Assembly (NCBI RefSeq): GCF_000240165.1
Contig: NC_017586.1
Span: forward strand, 2,170,001 to 2,234,000
DNA length: 64,000 bases
Direction: 5' to 3'
Source: Streptantibioticus cattleyicolor NRRL 8057 = DSM 46488
GTDB taxonomy: Bacteria > Actinomycetota > Actinomycetes > Streptomycetales > Streptomycetaceae
The notes under the pieces were generated by a model. It did not search any database, was not told the DNA's origin, and was given only the letters and a program-made list of their open reading frames with translations. Below, one piece after another: positions 8,319-16,550 of this stretch (positions within the stretch are counted from its first letter, which is position 1; every line of letters begins with the position of its first letter). The position numbers and the translations under genes are program-made.

Positions 8319-9809
8319 ATGACCGCCCCTGTTGCCCGCCGCAGGCTGCGCAAACGGCGCGTGATGCGGCTGGCCGGAGCCGTCTCGCTGGCCGTGCTGA
8401 CCACCAGCGGGCTCTCCCACATCGCGGTGGGCGGCCTGGGGCACGCGATCACCCGGGTGGACCCCTTCACGGGGCTGGGCCGGCGCCCCGCGGTGGGCGC
8501 CGGGCAGAACTTCCTGCTGGTCGGCACCGACGGCCGGGACCGGATCGGGGAACGGGACCGGGAGCGCTACCGGCTCGGCGGCGAGCCGTGCCACTGCACC
8601 GACACCATGATGCTGCTCCACCTGTCCGCCGACCGCTCCCGGCTGAGCGTGGTCGGCATCCCCCGCGACACCTACGTGGAGCTGCCCGCCCCCCACGGCG
8701 GCCGGCCGCGCCCCGCCAAGCTCAACGCCGCCTACGCGGTCGGCGGCCCGGGGCTGACCGTCCGTACCGTCGAGCGGCTCACCGGGGTGCGCGTCGACCA
8801 CTACCTGGAGCTGGACTTCACCAGCTTCATGCGCACCGTCGACGCGGTCGGCGGGGTGCCGGTGTGCACCGCCCGCCCGCTGCACGACCCCAAGTCGGGG
8901 CTGGAGCTGCCGGCCGGCACCACCGTGCTGGACGGCGGCCGGGCGTTGCAGTACGTGCGCTCCCGGTACCTGGACGGCTCCGCCGACCTGGGCCGGATGC
9001 AGCGCCAGCAGCGGTTCGTGGCCCAGCTGATCCACCGGGCGACGGGCAGCGGGGTGCTGCTCAACCCGGTGCGGCTGTCCACCACGATCGGCTCGGCGCT
9101 CTCCTCGGTGCGCGCCGACAAGGGGCTGACCACCACCGATCTGCTCGACCTGGCCGGTACGGTGCGCGGTTTCACGCCCGCCTCGGCCGAGTTCGCCTCG
9201 GTCCCGGTGGCCGAGGCCGACCACCAGGTGCCGGGGGTCGGGTCGACGGTGCGGTGGGACCGGCGGCGGGCGGAGCGCCTCTTCGCGGCGGTGCGGCGGG
9301 ACGAGCCGCTGGCGGCGGCCCGGGAGGAACGGGAGCACGACGGGGCGCCCGGTCCGGGGACGCGGGCGCCCGGCGGCGTCCGGAGCGCGGCGGCGTCCGG
9401 GCCGGGGCGCCCGCACGACCCGGCCCGGCCCCGGGTGCCGGTCCCGGTCGATCCGGCCACCGTCACGGTGCAGGTGATGACCGATGGCCCGCGCGGCCGG
9501 CTGGTCGCCGACGAGCTGCGGGCCACCGGTTTCCGGGTCGTCTCCGCGCCCCACCGCCGGCTGTGGTGGACGCCCCCGCACACGGTGATCGACTACGACC
9601 CCGGCCGGATCCGTTCGGCCCGTTCGCTGGCGGCGGCGCTGCCGGGGGCGGAGCCGCGTCCGCAGGAGGGCCTGGGGGCGGTGCTGCGGGTGACGGCGGG
9701 TGAGGACTTCGCCGGGGTCACCCCGGTGCGCCCGGACAACCCGGCGCCCAGGGTCAACCCGGCCACCGGGGTCGGTGCGGTCACCGGGGACCAGGTGGTG
9801 TGCCCCTGA
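8319..9809 (+). CDS. LCP family protein (LCP4)
   Basis: This 496-residue protein starts at ATG 8319, eight bases after GCGGAGG; an in-frame GTG at 8310 overlaps that ribosome site and is rejected. A basic N-terminus (RRRLRKRRVMR) precedes a membrane helix at about residues 16-38. The LCP domain runs from about 62 to 265 (FLLVGTDGRD, GIPRDTYVELP, YVRSRYLDGSADLGRMQRQQ). A low-complexity Gly/Pro/Arg linker leads to a degenerate C-terminal domain that may be a diverged LytR_C. A CHC pair near residues 91-93 in the LCP insertion is unusual. It is divergent from the glycosyltransferase and overlaps the convergent small gene at 9781 by 29 bp. Confidence 0.9.
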   Translation: MTAPVARRRLRKRRVMRLAGAVSLAVLTTSGLSHIAVGGLGHAITRVDPFTGLGRRPAVGAGQNFLLVGTDGRDRIGERDRERYRLGGEPCHCTDTMMLLHLSADRSRLSVVGIPRDTYVELPAPHGGRPRPAKLNAAYAVGGPGLTVRTVERLTGVRVDHYLELDFTSFMRTVDAVGGVPVCTARPLHDPKSGLELPAGTTVLDGGRALQYVRSRYLDGSADLGRMQRQQRFVAQLIHRATGSGVLLNPVRLSTTIGSALSSVRADKGLTTTDLLDLAGTVRGFTPASAEFASVPVAEADHQVPGVGSTVRWDRRRAERLFAAVRRDEPLAAAREEREHDGAPGPGTRAPGGVRSAAASGPGRPHDPARPRVPVPVDPATVTVQVMTDGPRGRLVADELRATGFRVVSAPHRRLWWTPPHTVIDYDPGRIRSARSLAAALPGAEPRPQEGLGAVLRVTAGEDFAGVTPVRPDNPAPRVNPATGVGAVTGDQVVCP

Positions 9810-10071
9810 CGAGCCCGCCGACGACGCCGGTGGTCTCGTCGCCGTCGTGGTCGCTGCCGGCGGTGCCGGAGCCGGCCTGGGCGTTGAGGGTGCGGTCGAT
9901 CTCCAGCCAGGAATCGGCGTGGGAATTGTCGATCAGGGTGAATCCGCTGCCGCCGGGCGGGTTTTGTCCGGCGACCGCGGTGGTCGTCGGCACGGTGAGC
10001 GCGAGCACGGTGGACGCGGTGACGGTGAGGGCTTTTCCGTAATGCCGCCGAAGTGGCACCGGACGGGTCAT
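9781..10071 (-). CDS. Small secreted protein of unknown function, translationally coupled to PEP-mutase family gene
   Basis: This 96-residue product starts at ATG 10071, which overlaps the stop of the upstream gene as ATGA, so it is probably translated by re-initiation. Residues about 1-35 form a signal peptide (basic start, LTVTASTVLALTVPTTTAVAG). The mature part is about 60 residues, contains LIDNSHADSWLEIDRTLNAQ and is Gly/Asp/Thr-rich towards the end. It has no cysteine and no domain I recognise. Its 3' end overlaps the end of LCP4 by 29 bp on the opposite strand. It could be a secreted peptide, or a protein whose processing depends on the coupled enzyme. That is speculation. The start and coupling are directly visible. 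Confidence 0.6.
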   Translation of the reverse strand: MTRPVPLRRHYGKALTVTASTVLALTVPTTTAVAGQNPPGGSGFTLIDNSHADSWLEIDRTLNAQAGSGTAGSDHDGDETTGVVGGLVRGTPPGPR

Positions 10072-10952
10072 GAGACAGCCGTGGCGAGGGGTTGCGGAAT
10101 GATTTCGGCCGGGGGCGCGTGGTGGCGGCTGATGTTCTTCTCCAGCAGTTCGGTGGAGACCTTCACCCCGACGCCGTTCTCCCCCATTTCCGGCAGCCGG
10201 CCGTCGGCGGCCTTGAGTTCGGCCAGCGCGGTGTCGATGGCGGTGTGCGCGGCGAACAGGCAGGGCGTGCTGTAGATGGCGACGTCCACGCCGAGTTCGG
10301 TGAGTTCGGGGAGGGAGATCCGGGGGGACTTGCCGCCGGCGATCTGGTTGAACAGCAGTGGTTTGCCGCCGATCACCTTGCGTACCTTGCGGATCCACTC
10401 GACGCTGCGGACCCCGTCGACCAGCACCACGTCGGCGTCGGTCTCGGCGAGCGCGGCGGCCCGGCGCAGGATCTCGTCCTCCTCGGTGGCGTCGGTGCGG
10501 GCCACCACGAGCAGGTCGCGGCGGCTTTCGAGGACCAGCTCCAGCTTGGCGAGGTACTCCTCCAGCGGCAGGATGAGCTTGCCGTCGGCGTGGCCGCAGC
10601 GGCGCGGCCGGCGCTGGTCCTCCAGGATCACCCCGGAGGCGCCGGCCTTCTCCAGCCGCTGCACGACGTGGCAGGCGACCTCCGGGTCGACGTAGCCGTC
10701 GTCGATGTCGACCAGCAGGTGGTGGTGGGGGAAGGCGAGCCGCAGCCGTTCGACGAAGGCGACCATGTCGGGCCAGGCGATGAAGCCGATGTCCGGCAGC
10801 CCGTAGTACGAGGCGGCGAAGCCGAAACCGGAGACGAAGAACCCGTTGTAGTGGCGGGCGGCGATCGACGCGGAATACATGTCGTAGATCCCGATCAGCG
10901 GTGTGGTCCGCGGACCGGAGATCTCCGTGCGCAGGGCATGCCCGTACCGCAT
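10068..10952 (-). CDS. Isocitrate lyase/PEP mutase superfamily enzyme
   Basis: This 294-residue protein starts at ATG 10952 behind AAGGAGG. It has the single-domain beta-barrel layout of the isocitrate lyase/PEP mutase superfamily. The metal/substrate segment VDIDDGY is at about residues 81-87, and EDQRRPRRCGH at 111-121 carries the Cys typical of 2-methylisocitrate-lyase-like C-C lyases. PEP mutase normally has EDKxFPKxNS here, so a C-C lyase or carboxyphosphonoenolpyruvate-mutase type reaction is likelier than classical phosphonate formation. The N-terminus ending in YDMYSASIAA fits the family. Its only operon partner is the coupled 96-residue secreted protein. The substrate is unknown. Confidence 0.8.
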   Translation of the reverse strand: MRYGHALRTEISGPRTTPLIGIYDMYSASIAARHYNGFFVSGFGFAASYYGLPDIGFIAWPDMVAFVERLRLAFPHHHLLVDIDDGYVDPEVACHVVQRLEKAGASGVILEDQRRPRRCGHADGKLILPLEEYLAKLELVLESRRDLLVVARTDATEEDEILRRAAALAETDADVVLVDGVRSVEWIRKVRKVIGGKPLLFNQIAGGKSPRISLPELTELGVDVAIYSTPCLFAAHTAIDTALAELKAADGRLPEMGENGVGVKVSTELLEKNISRHHAPPAEIIPQPLATAVS

Positions 10953-11222
10953 TTGTCCTCCTTGGATTCCGGATGGGAACTCACCCGGGAAAACCGGCCG
11001 GCCGGATTTCCCGGGGCTCGCTCGGCAGCACCGCGCACGGCTTTTCGGCCATGCGCCGAGGACATGTCACAACGGACCTGTACCGGGCCTTACGTCCCCT
11101 TGGCGCGCCGGGAACGATGATGGCAGACGAGCAAAGGGAAATAAAGGCAACAGTAAAGAGTTCGCCAACTCATATCGTAGGATTAAGCCATCCGACGCAC
11201 CGGGGACGTATCGCGGGGCCAG
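10953..11222. promoter_or_regulatory. AT-rich leader/promoter region upstream of the PEP-mutase family gene
   Basis: This 270-bp stretch separates two minus-strand genes. Positions 11121-11190 are only about 44 percent GC by my count, against roughly 70-75 percent around them, and contain AAATAAAGG and CATATCG tracts. The Shine-Dalgarno sequence of the downstream gene lies at 10953-10965. No confident -35/-10 pair could be assigned. The base composition suggests a strong or foreign-derived promoter region. Confidence 0.45.
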
Positions 11223-11750
11223 TTACTCGGCGAAGCCCTCGGCCACCCGCTGGTCGCGCAGCTCCATGATCGCCCGGCGCCGGGCCAGCCGGTGGGTGCG
11301 CCGGATCTGCGCCTCCTGCCAGCGGCGCCGGTCCTTCTCCGTCTCCGGGGCCAGCGGCGGCACCGCCCGCGGCTTGCCCTCCGCGTCCACCGCCACGAAG
11401 ACCAGGTAGGCGCTGGCCACGTGCTGGGCGGGGGTGGCCTCGTTCCACCGCTCCGCCATCACCCGCACCCCGACCTCCATCGAGCTGCGGCCGGTCCAGT
11501 TCACCTGCGCCTTGACGATCAGCAGGTCGCCGACGCGCACCGGCTCCAGGAACGCCATCTCGTCCATGGCCCCGGTCACCGCCGGGCCGCCGGAGTGGCG
11601 TCCGGCCACCGCCCCCGCCGCGTCGTCCACCAGTTTCATCACCACACCGCCGTGCACCGTGCCCAGCAGGTTGGTGTCGTGCGCGGACATGATGTGCGAC
11701 AGGGTGATCCGCGAGGCGGAGGTGGGCTTGGCGGGAAGGGGCTCAATCAT
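11223..11750 (-). CDS. Acyl-CoA thioesterase, hotdog fold (YciA/BFIT-like)
   Basis: This 175-residue protein starts at ATG 11750. The hotdog signature NLLGTVHGGVVMKLVDDAAG spans about residues 27-46, with the Asp near 42-43 as the probable catalytic acid. Later blocks are GAMDEMAFLEPVRVGDLL and SAYLVFVAVD. The C-terminal 40 residues are highly charged and probably helical. Such enzymes hydrolyse medium- or long-chain acyl-CoA to free fatty acid and CoA in the cytosol. It stands alone on the minus strand, with a divergent anti-sigma-like ATPase upstream. Confidence 0.88.
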   Translation of the reverse strand: MIEPLPAKPTSASRITLSHIMSAHDTNLLGTVHGGVVMKLVDDAAGAVAGRHSGGPAVTGAMDEMAFLEPVRVGDLLIVKAQVNWTGRSSMEVGVRVMAERWNEATPAQHVASAYLVFVAVDAEGKPRAVPPLAPETEKDRRRWQEAQIRRTHRLARRRAIMELRDQRVAEGFAE

Positions 11751-11846
11751 GCGTCAACGGTACGTCGGCCGCCCTGGACGCCCGCCGTGGGACCCGTACG
11801 CTTCGCTCGACCGGTCACACCAGGCGCAGCGAGAGTCGTAGGTGTC

Positions 11847-12275
11847 ATGAAGCCCGATCTTCCCCCCATCGCCGCCCCCGTCCAACTGGACCACCGCAGC
11901 ACCGAGTTGCGTCTGCTCGCCGATCCGCGCACCTTCGCGGCGGTCCGGCGGACGGTACGGGCGCAGCTGGGCGAGTGGGGGCTCGCGGAGCTGACGACGG
12001 CGGCGGCGATGTGCGTGACGGAGCTGCTGAGCAACGTCCACAAGCACGTGCCGTCGCCGCGGTGCGTGCTGAGGTTCACCAGGATCACCGGGGGCATCCG
12101 GATTTCGGTCACCGACGGTGACCCGGCGATGCCGGTGGTGTGCGAGCCGGACTGCCTGGCGGAGCGGGGCCGCGGGCTCTTCCTGCTGACCGAGTCGGTG
12201 GCGGACTGGGGGGCGCGGCCGGATCCGGTGGGCGGGGGCAAGGTCGTCTGGTTCGAGCTGCGTACCGATGGATGA
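11847..12275 (+). CDS. Anti-sigma/RsbW-like ATP-binding protein (HATPase_c)
   Basis: This 142-residue protein starts at ATG 11847. It is a stand-alone GHKL ATPase domain: MCVTELLSNVHKHV at about residues 55-68 is the N box with the magnesium-binding Asn, RISVTDGDP is the G1-like box, and ERGRGLFLLTES near residue 112 is the G2 box. Streptomyces genomes carry dozens of these, some acting as anti-sigma kinases on SigB-type factors. No anti-anti-sigma gene is adjacent, so its partner is unknown. It is divergent from the thioesterase and lies upstream of LCP5. Confidence 0.82.
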   Translation: MKPDLPPIAAPVQLDHRSTELRLLADPRTFAAVRRTVRAQLGEWGLAELTTAAAMCVTELLSNVHKHVPSPRCVLRFTRITGGIRISVTDGDPAMPVVCEPDCLAERGRGLFLLTESVADWGARPDPVGGGKVVWFELRTDG

Positions 12276-12414
12276 GCACAGGGTGACCGGTGGGGCGCGG
12301 GTGACGTGGCGGATCCGGGGATCATGGGCATGACTGTGTGAACAATCCATCAGTCCTGCTACAACCCCGTCTCCGATGCTGTCCGGCTCCGGCGCAGCGG
12401 GCACACTGCACTGC

Positions 12415-13716
12415 ATGAACGGATGGCCCGAGGGTTGGACCGACGACAGCGAGCCGGAAGGCGCCCGCGTGATGCCACACGTACGGCGGCCGGCGAATCC
12501 GGGCCGGCCGTACGGCGGCGGTTACGGTGCGCAGCCGCCCGTACCCCCGCAGGGGTCCGCGGCGCGGTCGCCGCACGCCGAGCCTCCGCTGCCTCCGGAG
12601 CTGTCGCCGCGGCGGGGGGCGGCGCACGGCGCCGTGCCGCGGCAGGCCGCCGGGGCGGGCGGTGCCACCACCTACCGGGCCGGGCGCGGCGGCGGACGCG
12701 GCGGGCCGGGCGCCCCCGGCGGGCGGCCGAAGAACTGGCGCAAGCGCATCGGCTACGGCGCGCTGACCCTGGTCGTCGTCCTGCTCGCGGTCTCGGTGGG
12801 CACCTACTTCTGGGCCGACGGCAAGCTCAAGCACACCGTCGACCTGGCCTCGCTGCCGGACCGGCCGGCGGCCGGCCAGGGCACCAACTACCTGATCGTC
12901 GGCTCCGACAGCCGGGAGGGGATGACCGACGCGCAGAAGCAGGCGCTGCACACCGGGTCGGCCGACGGCAAGCGCACCGACTCGATGATGATCCTGCACG
13001 TCGGTGACAACGGCGACACCCTGCTGTCGCTGCCGCGCGACTCCTACGTCACCATCCCGGCGTTCACCGGCTCCAAGGGCACCCACTACCCGGCGACCCG
13101 GCACAAGCTCAACACCGCGTTCGCCTGGGGCGGCGGGGCGCTGCTGACCCGCACCGTCGAGTACAACACCGGGCTGCGCATCGACCACTACGCGGAGATC
13201 GGCTTCACCGGCTTCGTCGGCCTGGTCGACGCCATGGGCGGGGTCGACATGTGCCTGGACAAGCCGATCAAGGACACCGCCTCCGGCGCCGACCTGAAGG
13301 CCGGCTGCCAGACGCTGAGCGGCGCCCAGTCGCTGGCCTTCGTCCGCGAGCGCCACCAGGAGGCCGACCAGGACCTCGGCCGCATGCGCCACCAGCAGCA
13401 GTTCCTGTCCACGCTGGCCCACCAGGCGGCCTCCCCGGCCACCGTGCTCAACCCGTTCAAGCTCTACCCGGTGCTCGGCGCCGGGCTGGACACCCTGGAG
13501 GTGGACAACGACATGAGCCTGTGGGACCTGGGCGAGATGTTCTTCTCCATGAAGGGCGTCACCGGGGGCGGCGGCAAGTCGATGACCGTGCCGATCGGCA
13601 ACGCCAACCTGCCCACCCCCTCCGACGGCGACGCGGTGACCTGGGACAAGGCCAAGTCGCAGCAGCTCTTCGACCAGCTCAAGAACGACCAGGCGGTGAC
13701 CGTCTCGGACAAGTGA
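12415..13716 (+). CDS. LCP family wall-polymer ligase without LytR_C domain (LCP5)
   Basis: A 433-residue protein if translation starts at ATG 12415 (MNGWPEGWTDD). An in-frame ATG at 12472 is an alternative. A proline/glycine-rich cytoplasmic tail precedes a membrane helix at about residues 112-134. The LCP domain follows from about 155 to the C-terminus: YLIVGSDSREGM, SLPRDSYVTIP, FVRERHQEADQDLGRMRHQQQFL. There is no LytR_C domain, unlike LCP1-LCP3. Compact LCP proteins of this type resemble the main LcpA/TagT-type ligases. It ends in a strong hairpin at 13734-13793. Confidence 0.92.
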   Translation: MNGWPEGWTDDSEPEGARVMPHVRRPANPGRPYGGGYGAQPPVPPQGSAARSPHAEPPLPPELSPRRGAAHGAVPRQAAGAGGATTYRAGRGGGRGGPGAPGGRPKNWRKRIGYGALTLVVVLLAVSVGTYFWADGKLKHTVDLASLPDRPAAGQGTNYLIVGSDSREGMTDAQKQALHTGSADGKRTDSMMILHVGDNGDTLLSLPRDSYVTIPAFTGSKGTHYPATRHKLNTAFAWGGGALLTRTVEYNTGLRIDHYAEIGFTGFVGLVDAMGGVDMCLDKPIKDTASGADLKAGCQTLSGAQSLAFVRERHQEADQDLGRMRHQQQFLSTLAHQAASPATVLNPFKLYPVLGAGLDTLEVDNDMSLWDLGEMFFSMKGVTGGGGKSMTVPIGNANLPTPSDGDAVTWDKAKSQQLFDQLKNDQAVTVSDK

Positions 13717-13733
13717 GCCGGCCCCGGTACGCT

Positions 13734-13793
13734 GCCGGGAACGCCGACGCCGGGCGGGGACGTGGTGTCCCGCCCGGCGTTCGCGTTCCCGGC
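13734..13793. terminator. Bidirectional terminator between LCP5 and the MFS gene
   Basis: Nested inverted repeats form one long stem: GCCGGGAACGC (13734-13744) pairs with 13783-13793, and ACGCCGGGCGGG (from 13747) pairs with the segment ending at 13780. It lies between converging genes and lacks a long T tract, as is usual in Streptomyces. Confidence 0.7.
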
Positions 13794-13829
13794 GGTGTGC
13801 CGGCCGCGGCCCGGACCGCTCCCGGCGGC

Positions 13830-15281
13830 TCAGACCAGTTCCTTCTTCCGCTTGGCGGTGCCGACGAAGATCCCGGACAGGACCGCTCCGGCCAGCACGA
13901 TCGCCGAGTTGACGATCACCGCGACGCTCACCCCGTGGAGTACCGCGTGGGAGGTGCTGGCGGCGCCGATCCCGGCGGTGGCGATGGCGCTCATGATCGG
14001 GGTGCCCATGGTGATCCCGATCTGCTGGGTCATGGTGGCCAGGCCGGTGGCCATGCCCTGCTCGTCGTCGGGCAGGCCCGAGGTGGCGGTGACCATGAAG
14101 CCCACGATGGCCAGCATGTTGCCGACGCCGCCGGCGAAGGTGGCCACCAGCAGCAGCCCCAGCCAGCCGTGGCTCTCGCCGAGGGTGGCCAGCGAGGCGG
14201 TGGCGACCGCCTGGAGCACACCGCCGGTGATCAGCGTGGCGCGGGTGCCGATGCGGGCGATGACCCGGGCCGCGGCGACCCCGCCGACGATGGTGCCGAC
14301 GCCCAGGACGCCGAAGGAGAGCCCGGCGGCCAGCGGCGAGAAGCCCAGCACCTTCTGCAGGTAGAGGGTCATCAGGAAGACCAGCGAGGTCTCGGTGACG
14401 AAGGCGATCAGGCCCTGGATGTTGCCGAAGATCACCGAGCGGCGCTTGAGGACGCGGACCGGGACGAGCGGGGCGGCGGCGCGGGACTCGATGGCGTAGA
14501 AGGCGATCAGCAGCAGCACCCCGACGGCGAGCGCGCCGAGCGCCAGCGGGTCGCCCCAGCCCTTGTCACCGGCGGTGGTCAGGCCGTAGACGAGGGCGAG
14601 CAGACCGGCGGTGACGGAGATGGCGCCGGGCACGTCCAGCTTGGGGCGCTCGTCGGGACGGGACTCGCGGATCACGGCGGGGGCCAGCAGCAGCACGGCG
14701 AGGGCGACGGGGACGTTGATGAAGAAGGCCCAGCGCCAGGAGAGCAGGTCGGTCAGGACGCCGCCGAGGATGGCACCGGTGGTGAAACCGGCCGACATCA
14801 GGGCGCCGTTGAGGCCGAGCGCCTTGTCGCGCAGCGGTCCCTCGGGGAACGAGGAGGTCAGCAGGGCCAGCCCGGCCGGGGTGACGGCGGCGGTGGCCAG
14901 GCCCTGGGCGACCCGGGCGATCATCAGCATCAGCGGGTCGGTGGAGAGCCCGCCGAGCAGCGAGGCGCCGCCCAGCACGGCGAGTCCGACCAGGAAGAGC
15001 CGGCGGCGGCCCACGATGTCGGCGACCCGGCCGAACAGCAGCGTGAACCCGGCGGCGGCCAGCGCGAACGCGGTGACGATCCACTGGAGGTTGGCGAGCG
15101 AGAACCCGAGGCCCTTGCCGATGACGGGCAGGGCGACGTTGAGGATGGAGAAGTCGACCGCCAGCATGAACTGGGCGGCGAGCAGCACCACCAGGGTCAG
15201 CCGACGGCGGCCGGTCATGACGTTGTCGGGCGCGGTGTCCACGGCGAGCGCCGCGGTGTCGGGAGTGGTGTACGTCGTCAT
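13830..15281 (-). CDS. MFS drug exporter, DHA2 (14-helix) family
   Basis: This 483-residue protein starts at ATG 15281. It has about 14 hydrophobic helices. Family motifs include FMLAVDFSILNVALPVIGK in helix 1, the motif-A loop GRVADIVGRRRLF near residues 83-95 and SWRWAFFINVPVAL, which is typical of DHA2 proton-driven multidrug exporters. It is divergent from an XRE regulator at 15425, with three 15-bp repeats between them, so it is probably induced by a compound sensed by that regulator. The exported substrate is unknown. Confidence 0.9.
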   Translation of the reverse strand: MTTYTTPDTAALAVDTAPDNVMTGRRRLTLVVLLAAQFMLAVDFSILNVALPVIGKGLGFSLANLQWIVTAFALAAAGFTLLFGRVADIVGRRRLFLVGLAVLGGASLLGGLSTDPLMLMIARVAQGLATAAVTPAGLALLTSSFPEGPLRDKALGLNGALMSAGFTTGAILGGVLTDLLSWRWAFFINVPVALAVLLLAPAVIRESRPDERPKLDVPGAISVTAGLLALVYGLTTAGDKGWGDPLALGALAVGVLLLIAFYAIESRAAAPLVPVRVLKRRSVIFGNIQGLIAFVTETSLVFLMTLYLQKVLGFSPLAAGLSFGVLGVGTIVGGVAAARVIARIGTRATLITGGVLQAVATASLATLGESHGWLGLLLVATFAGGVGNMLAIVGFMVTATSGLPDDEQGMATGLATMTQQIGITMGTPIMSAIATAGIGAASTSHAVLHGVSVAVIVNSAIVLAGAVLSGIFVGTAKRKKELV

Positions 15282-15331
15282 GCCGGTAAGACTGGTCCGC
15301 CCCGAGCGGCCCACCCAGCCCTCTGGTTTGC

Positions 15332-15376
15332 GTACCAATCGCGGGGTTACCAACGCGAGGGTTACCAATGGCGGGG
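15332..15376. repeat. Three tandem 15-bp iterons, probable operator of the divergent MFS/XRE pair
   Basis: The units are GTACCAATCGCGGGG (15332-15346), TTACCAACGCGAGGG (15347-15361) and TTACCAATGGCGGGG (15362-15376), head to tail with no spacer. They share the core TACCAA followed by a G-rich end. An inverted TGGTTTG lies just before them. Their position between two divergent start codons suggests a multi-site operator for the XRE protein. Confidence 0.65.
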
Positions 15377-15424
15377 TCATGCTGACGGCTCCTCGGCCGG
15401 CCGGGGAAGGTGCACACTGGGCCC

Positions 15425-16333
15425 ATGGACCGTAAAGAGGGATCGTCCGAACTCGGGGAGTTCCTGCGGACCCGCCGCGCCCGCTTGCAGCCGGAGGACG
15501 TGGGACTGGTCAGTTACGGCAACCGGCGCCGGGTGCCGGGGCTGCGCCGCGAGGAACTCGCGCAGCTCGCCGGGGTGAGCGTGGCGTACTACACGCGGCT
15601 GGAACAGGGGCAGTCCGGCAACGCCTCGGACGACGTGCTGGACGCGATCGCCCGGGCGCTGCGGCTCGGTGAGGACGAGGTGGCCCACCTGCGCAACCTG
15701 GCCCGTCCCCGGCGGGCCAAGCGGCGCAAGGCCGCACCGGTGGAGTACGCCCGGCCGGGGGCACGGCAGTTGATCGCCGCGATGCCGGAGGTGCCGGCGG
15801 TCGTCCTCGACGTGCGCTTCGACGTCCTGGCGTGGAACCCGCTGGGCCACGCCCTGGTCGCCGGCCACCTGGACCCGGCCGCCCCGGACGACCCCGCCCG
15901 ACGGCCCAACCTCCAGCGGCTGTTGTTCCTCGACCCGCGCACCCGGGAGCTGTATCCGCAGTGGGAGGACGAGGCCCGGCGGGCGGTCTCCAGTCTGCGG
16001 CTGTTCAGCGGAAGCAGCCCGGACGACGAGCGACTTGCCGAACTCGTCGGCGAGTTGTCCATGAAATCCGGGGAGTTCGCCGCCCTGTGGTCCCGGCACC
16101 CGGTGCACAACTGCACCTTCGGCCGCAAGTGGTTCCGCCACCCCGAAGTGGGCGAGCTGGAGCTGGACTTCGAGATGACGCTGCTCCCGGAGTCCGGGCA
16201 CCGGCTGCTGATGTACAGCGCGGAGCCGGACTCCCCGTCCAAGGCGGCCCTCGGTCTGCTGGCCTCCACCGCCCGCCGCTCCCCCACCCGCCCCCCGGCC
16301 GACACCCCCGCCCAGACCCCCCACCGCTCCTGA
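15425..16333 (+). CDS. XRE-family regulator with MmyB-like ligand domain
   Basis: This 302-residue protein starts at ATG 15425; a GTG at 15410 is possible. The helix-turn-helix spans about residues 10-75 and includes LRREELAQLAGVSVAYYTRLEQG, the hallmark of the Streptomyces XRE-MmyB group. The C-terminal part (about 105-275) is the MmyB-like sensor domain with LDVRFDVLAWNPLGHAL and FGRKWFRHPEVGELELDFE. These proteins usually repress a neighbouring gene until a small ligand binds. Here that gene is the divergent MFS exporter. The C-terminal tail is Pro/Thr-rich and probably disordered. Confidence 0.88.
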   Translation: MDRKEGSSELGEFLRTRRARLQPEDVGLVSYGNRRRVPGLRREELAQLAGVSVAYYTRLEQGQSGNASDDVLDAIARALRLGEDEVAHLRNLARPRRAKRRKAAPVEYARPGARQLIAAMPEVPAVVLDVRFDVLAWNPLGHALVAGHLDPAAPDDPARRPNLQRLLFLDPRTRELYPQWEDEARRAVSSLRLFSGSSPDDERLAELVGELSMKSGEFAALWSRHPVHNCTFGRKWFRHPEVGELELDFEMTLLPESGHRLLMYSAEPDSPSKAALGLLASTARRSPTRPPADTPAQTPHRS

Positions 16334-16436
16334 CCCCCGCCTCCCCCGCAAACCGCCGGCCCGCCACGGCGCGGCCCGGCCCCGCGGCCCTCGCGTACTC
16401 CCCCGGCGCGAGGGCCGTTGGTGTCGCAACGAGGTC

Positions 16437-16460
16437 AAATATCCCAGTACGGGAATATTT
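16437..16460. promoter_or_regulatory. 24-bp imperfect palindrome, candidate operator of the DUF6879/XRE operon
   Basis: The arms are AAATATCCC (16437-16445) and GGGAATATTT (16451-16460), around a central AGTAC. Twenty of 24 positions match the reverse complement. It lies about 90 bp upstream of the first gene of the operon, in an AT-rich pocket. The adjacent XRE-DUF5753 protein is the natural candidate to bind it. Confidence 0.55.
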
Positions 16461-16550
16461 CCCAGATGCCGTAGACGGGTCTCGGTCGGGCCTCCTAACG
16501 CCTCCCCCGGGGGTCAGGGACCGGCCCTGACCAACGCTGAGGGGGGCGCC

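Noticed and set aside
10068-10952. Phosphonate biosynthesis (PEP mutase) gene
   Set aside because: The active-site loop is EDQ-RRCGH rather than EDK-FPK-NS, and no phosphonopyruvate decarboxylase is nearby, so a C-C lyase is more likely.
11117-11269. Short frame starting ATGATGGCAGACGAGC in the AT-rich leader, containing a TTA codon
   Set aside because: No convincing ribosome site, it runs antisense into the thioesterase gene, and the tail is Arg/Pro shadow sequence. The low GC is better explained as a promoter region.
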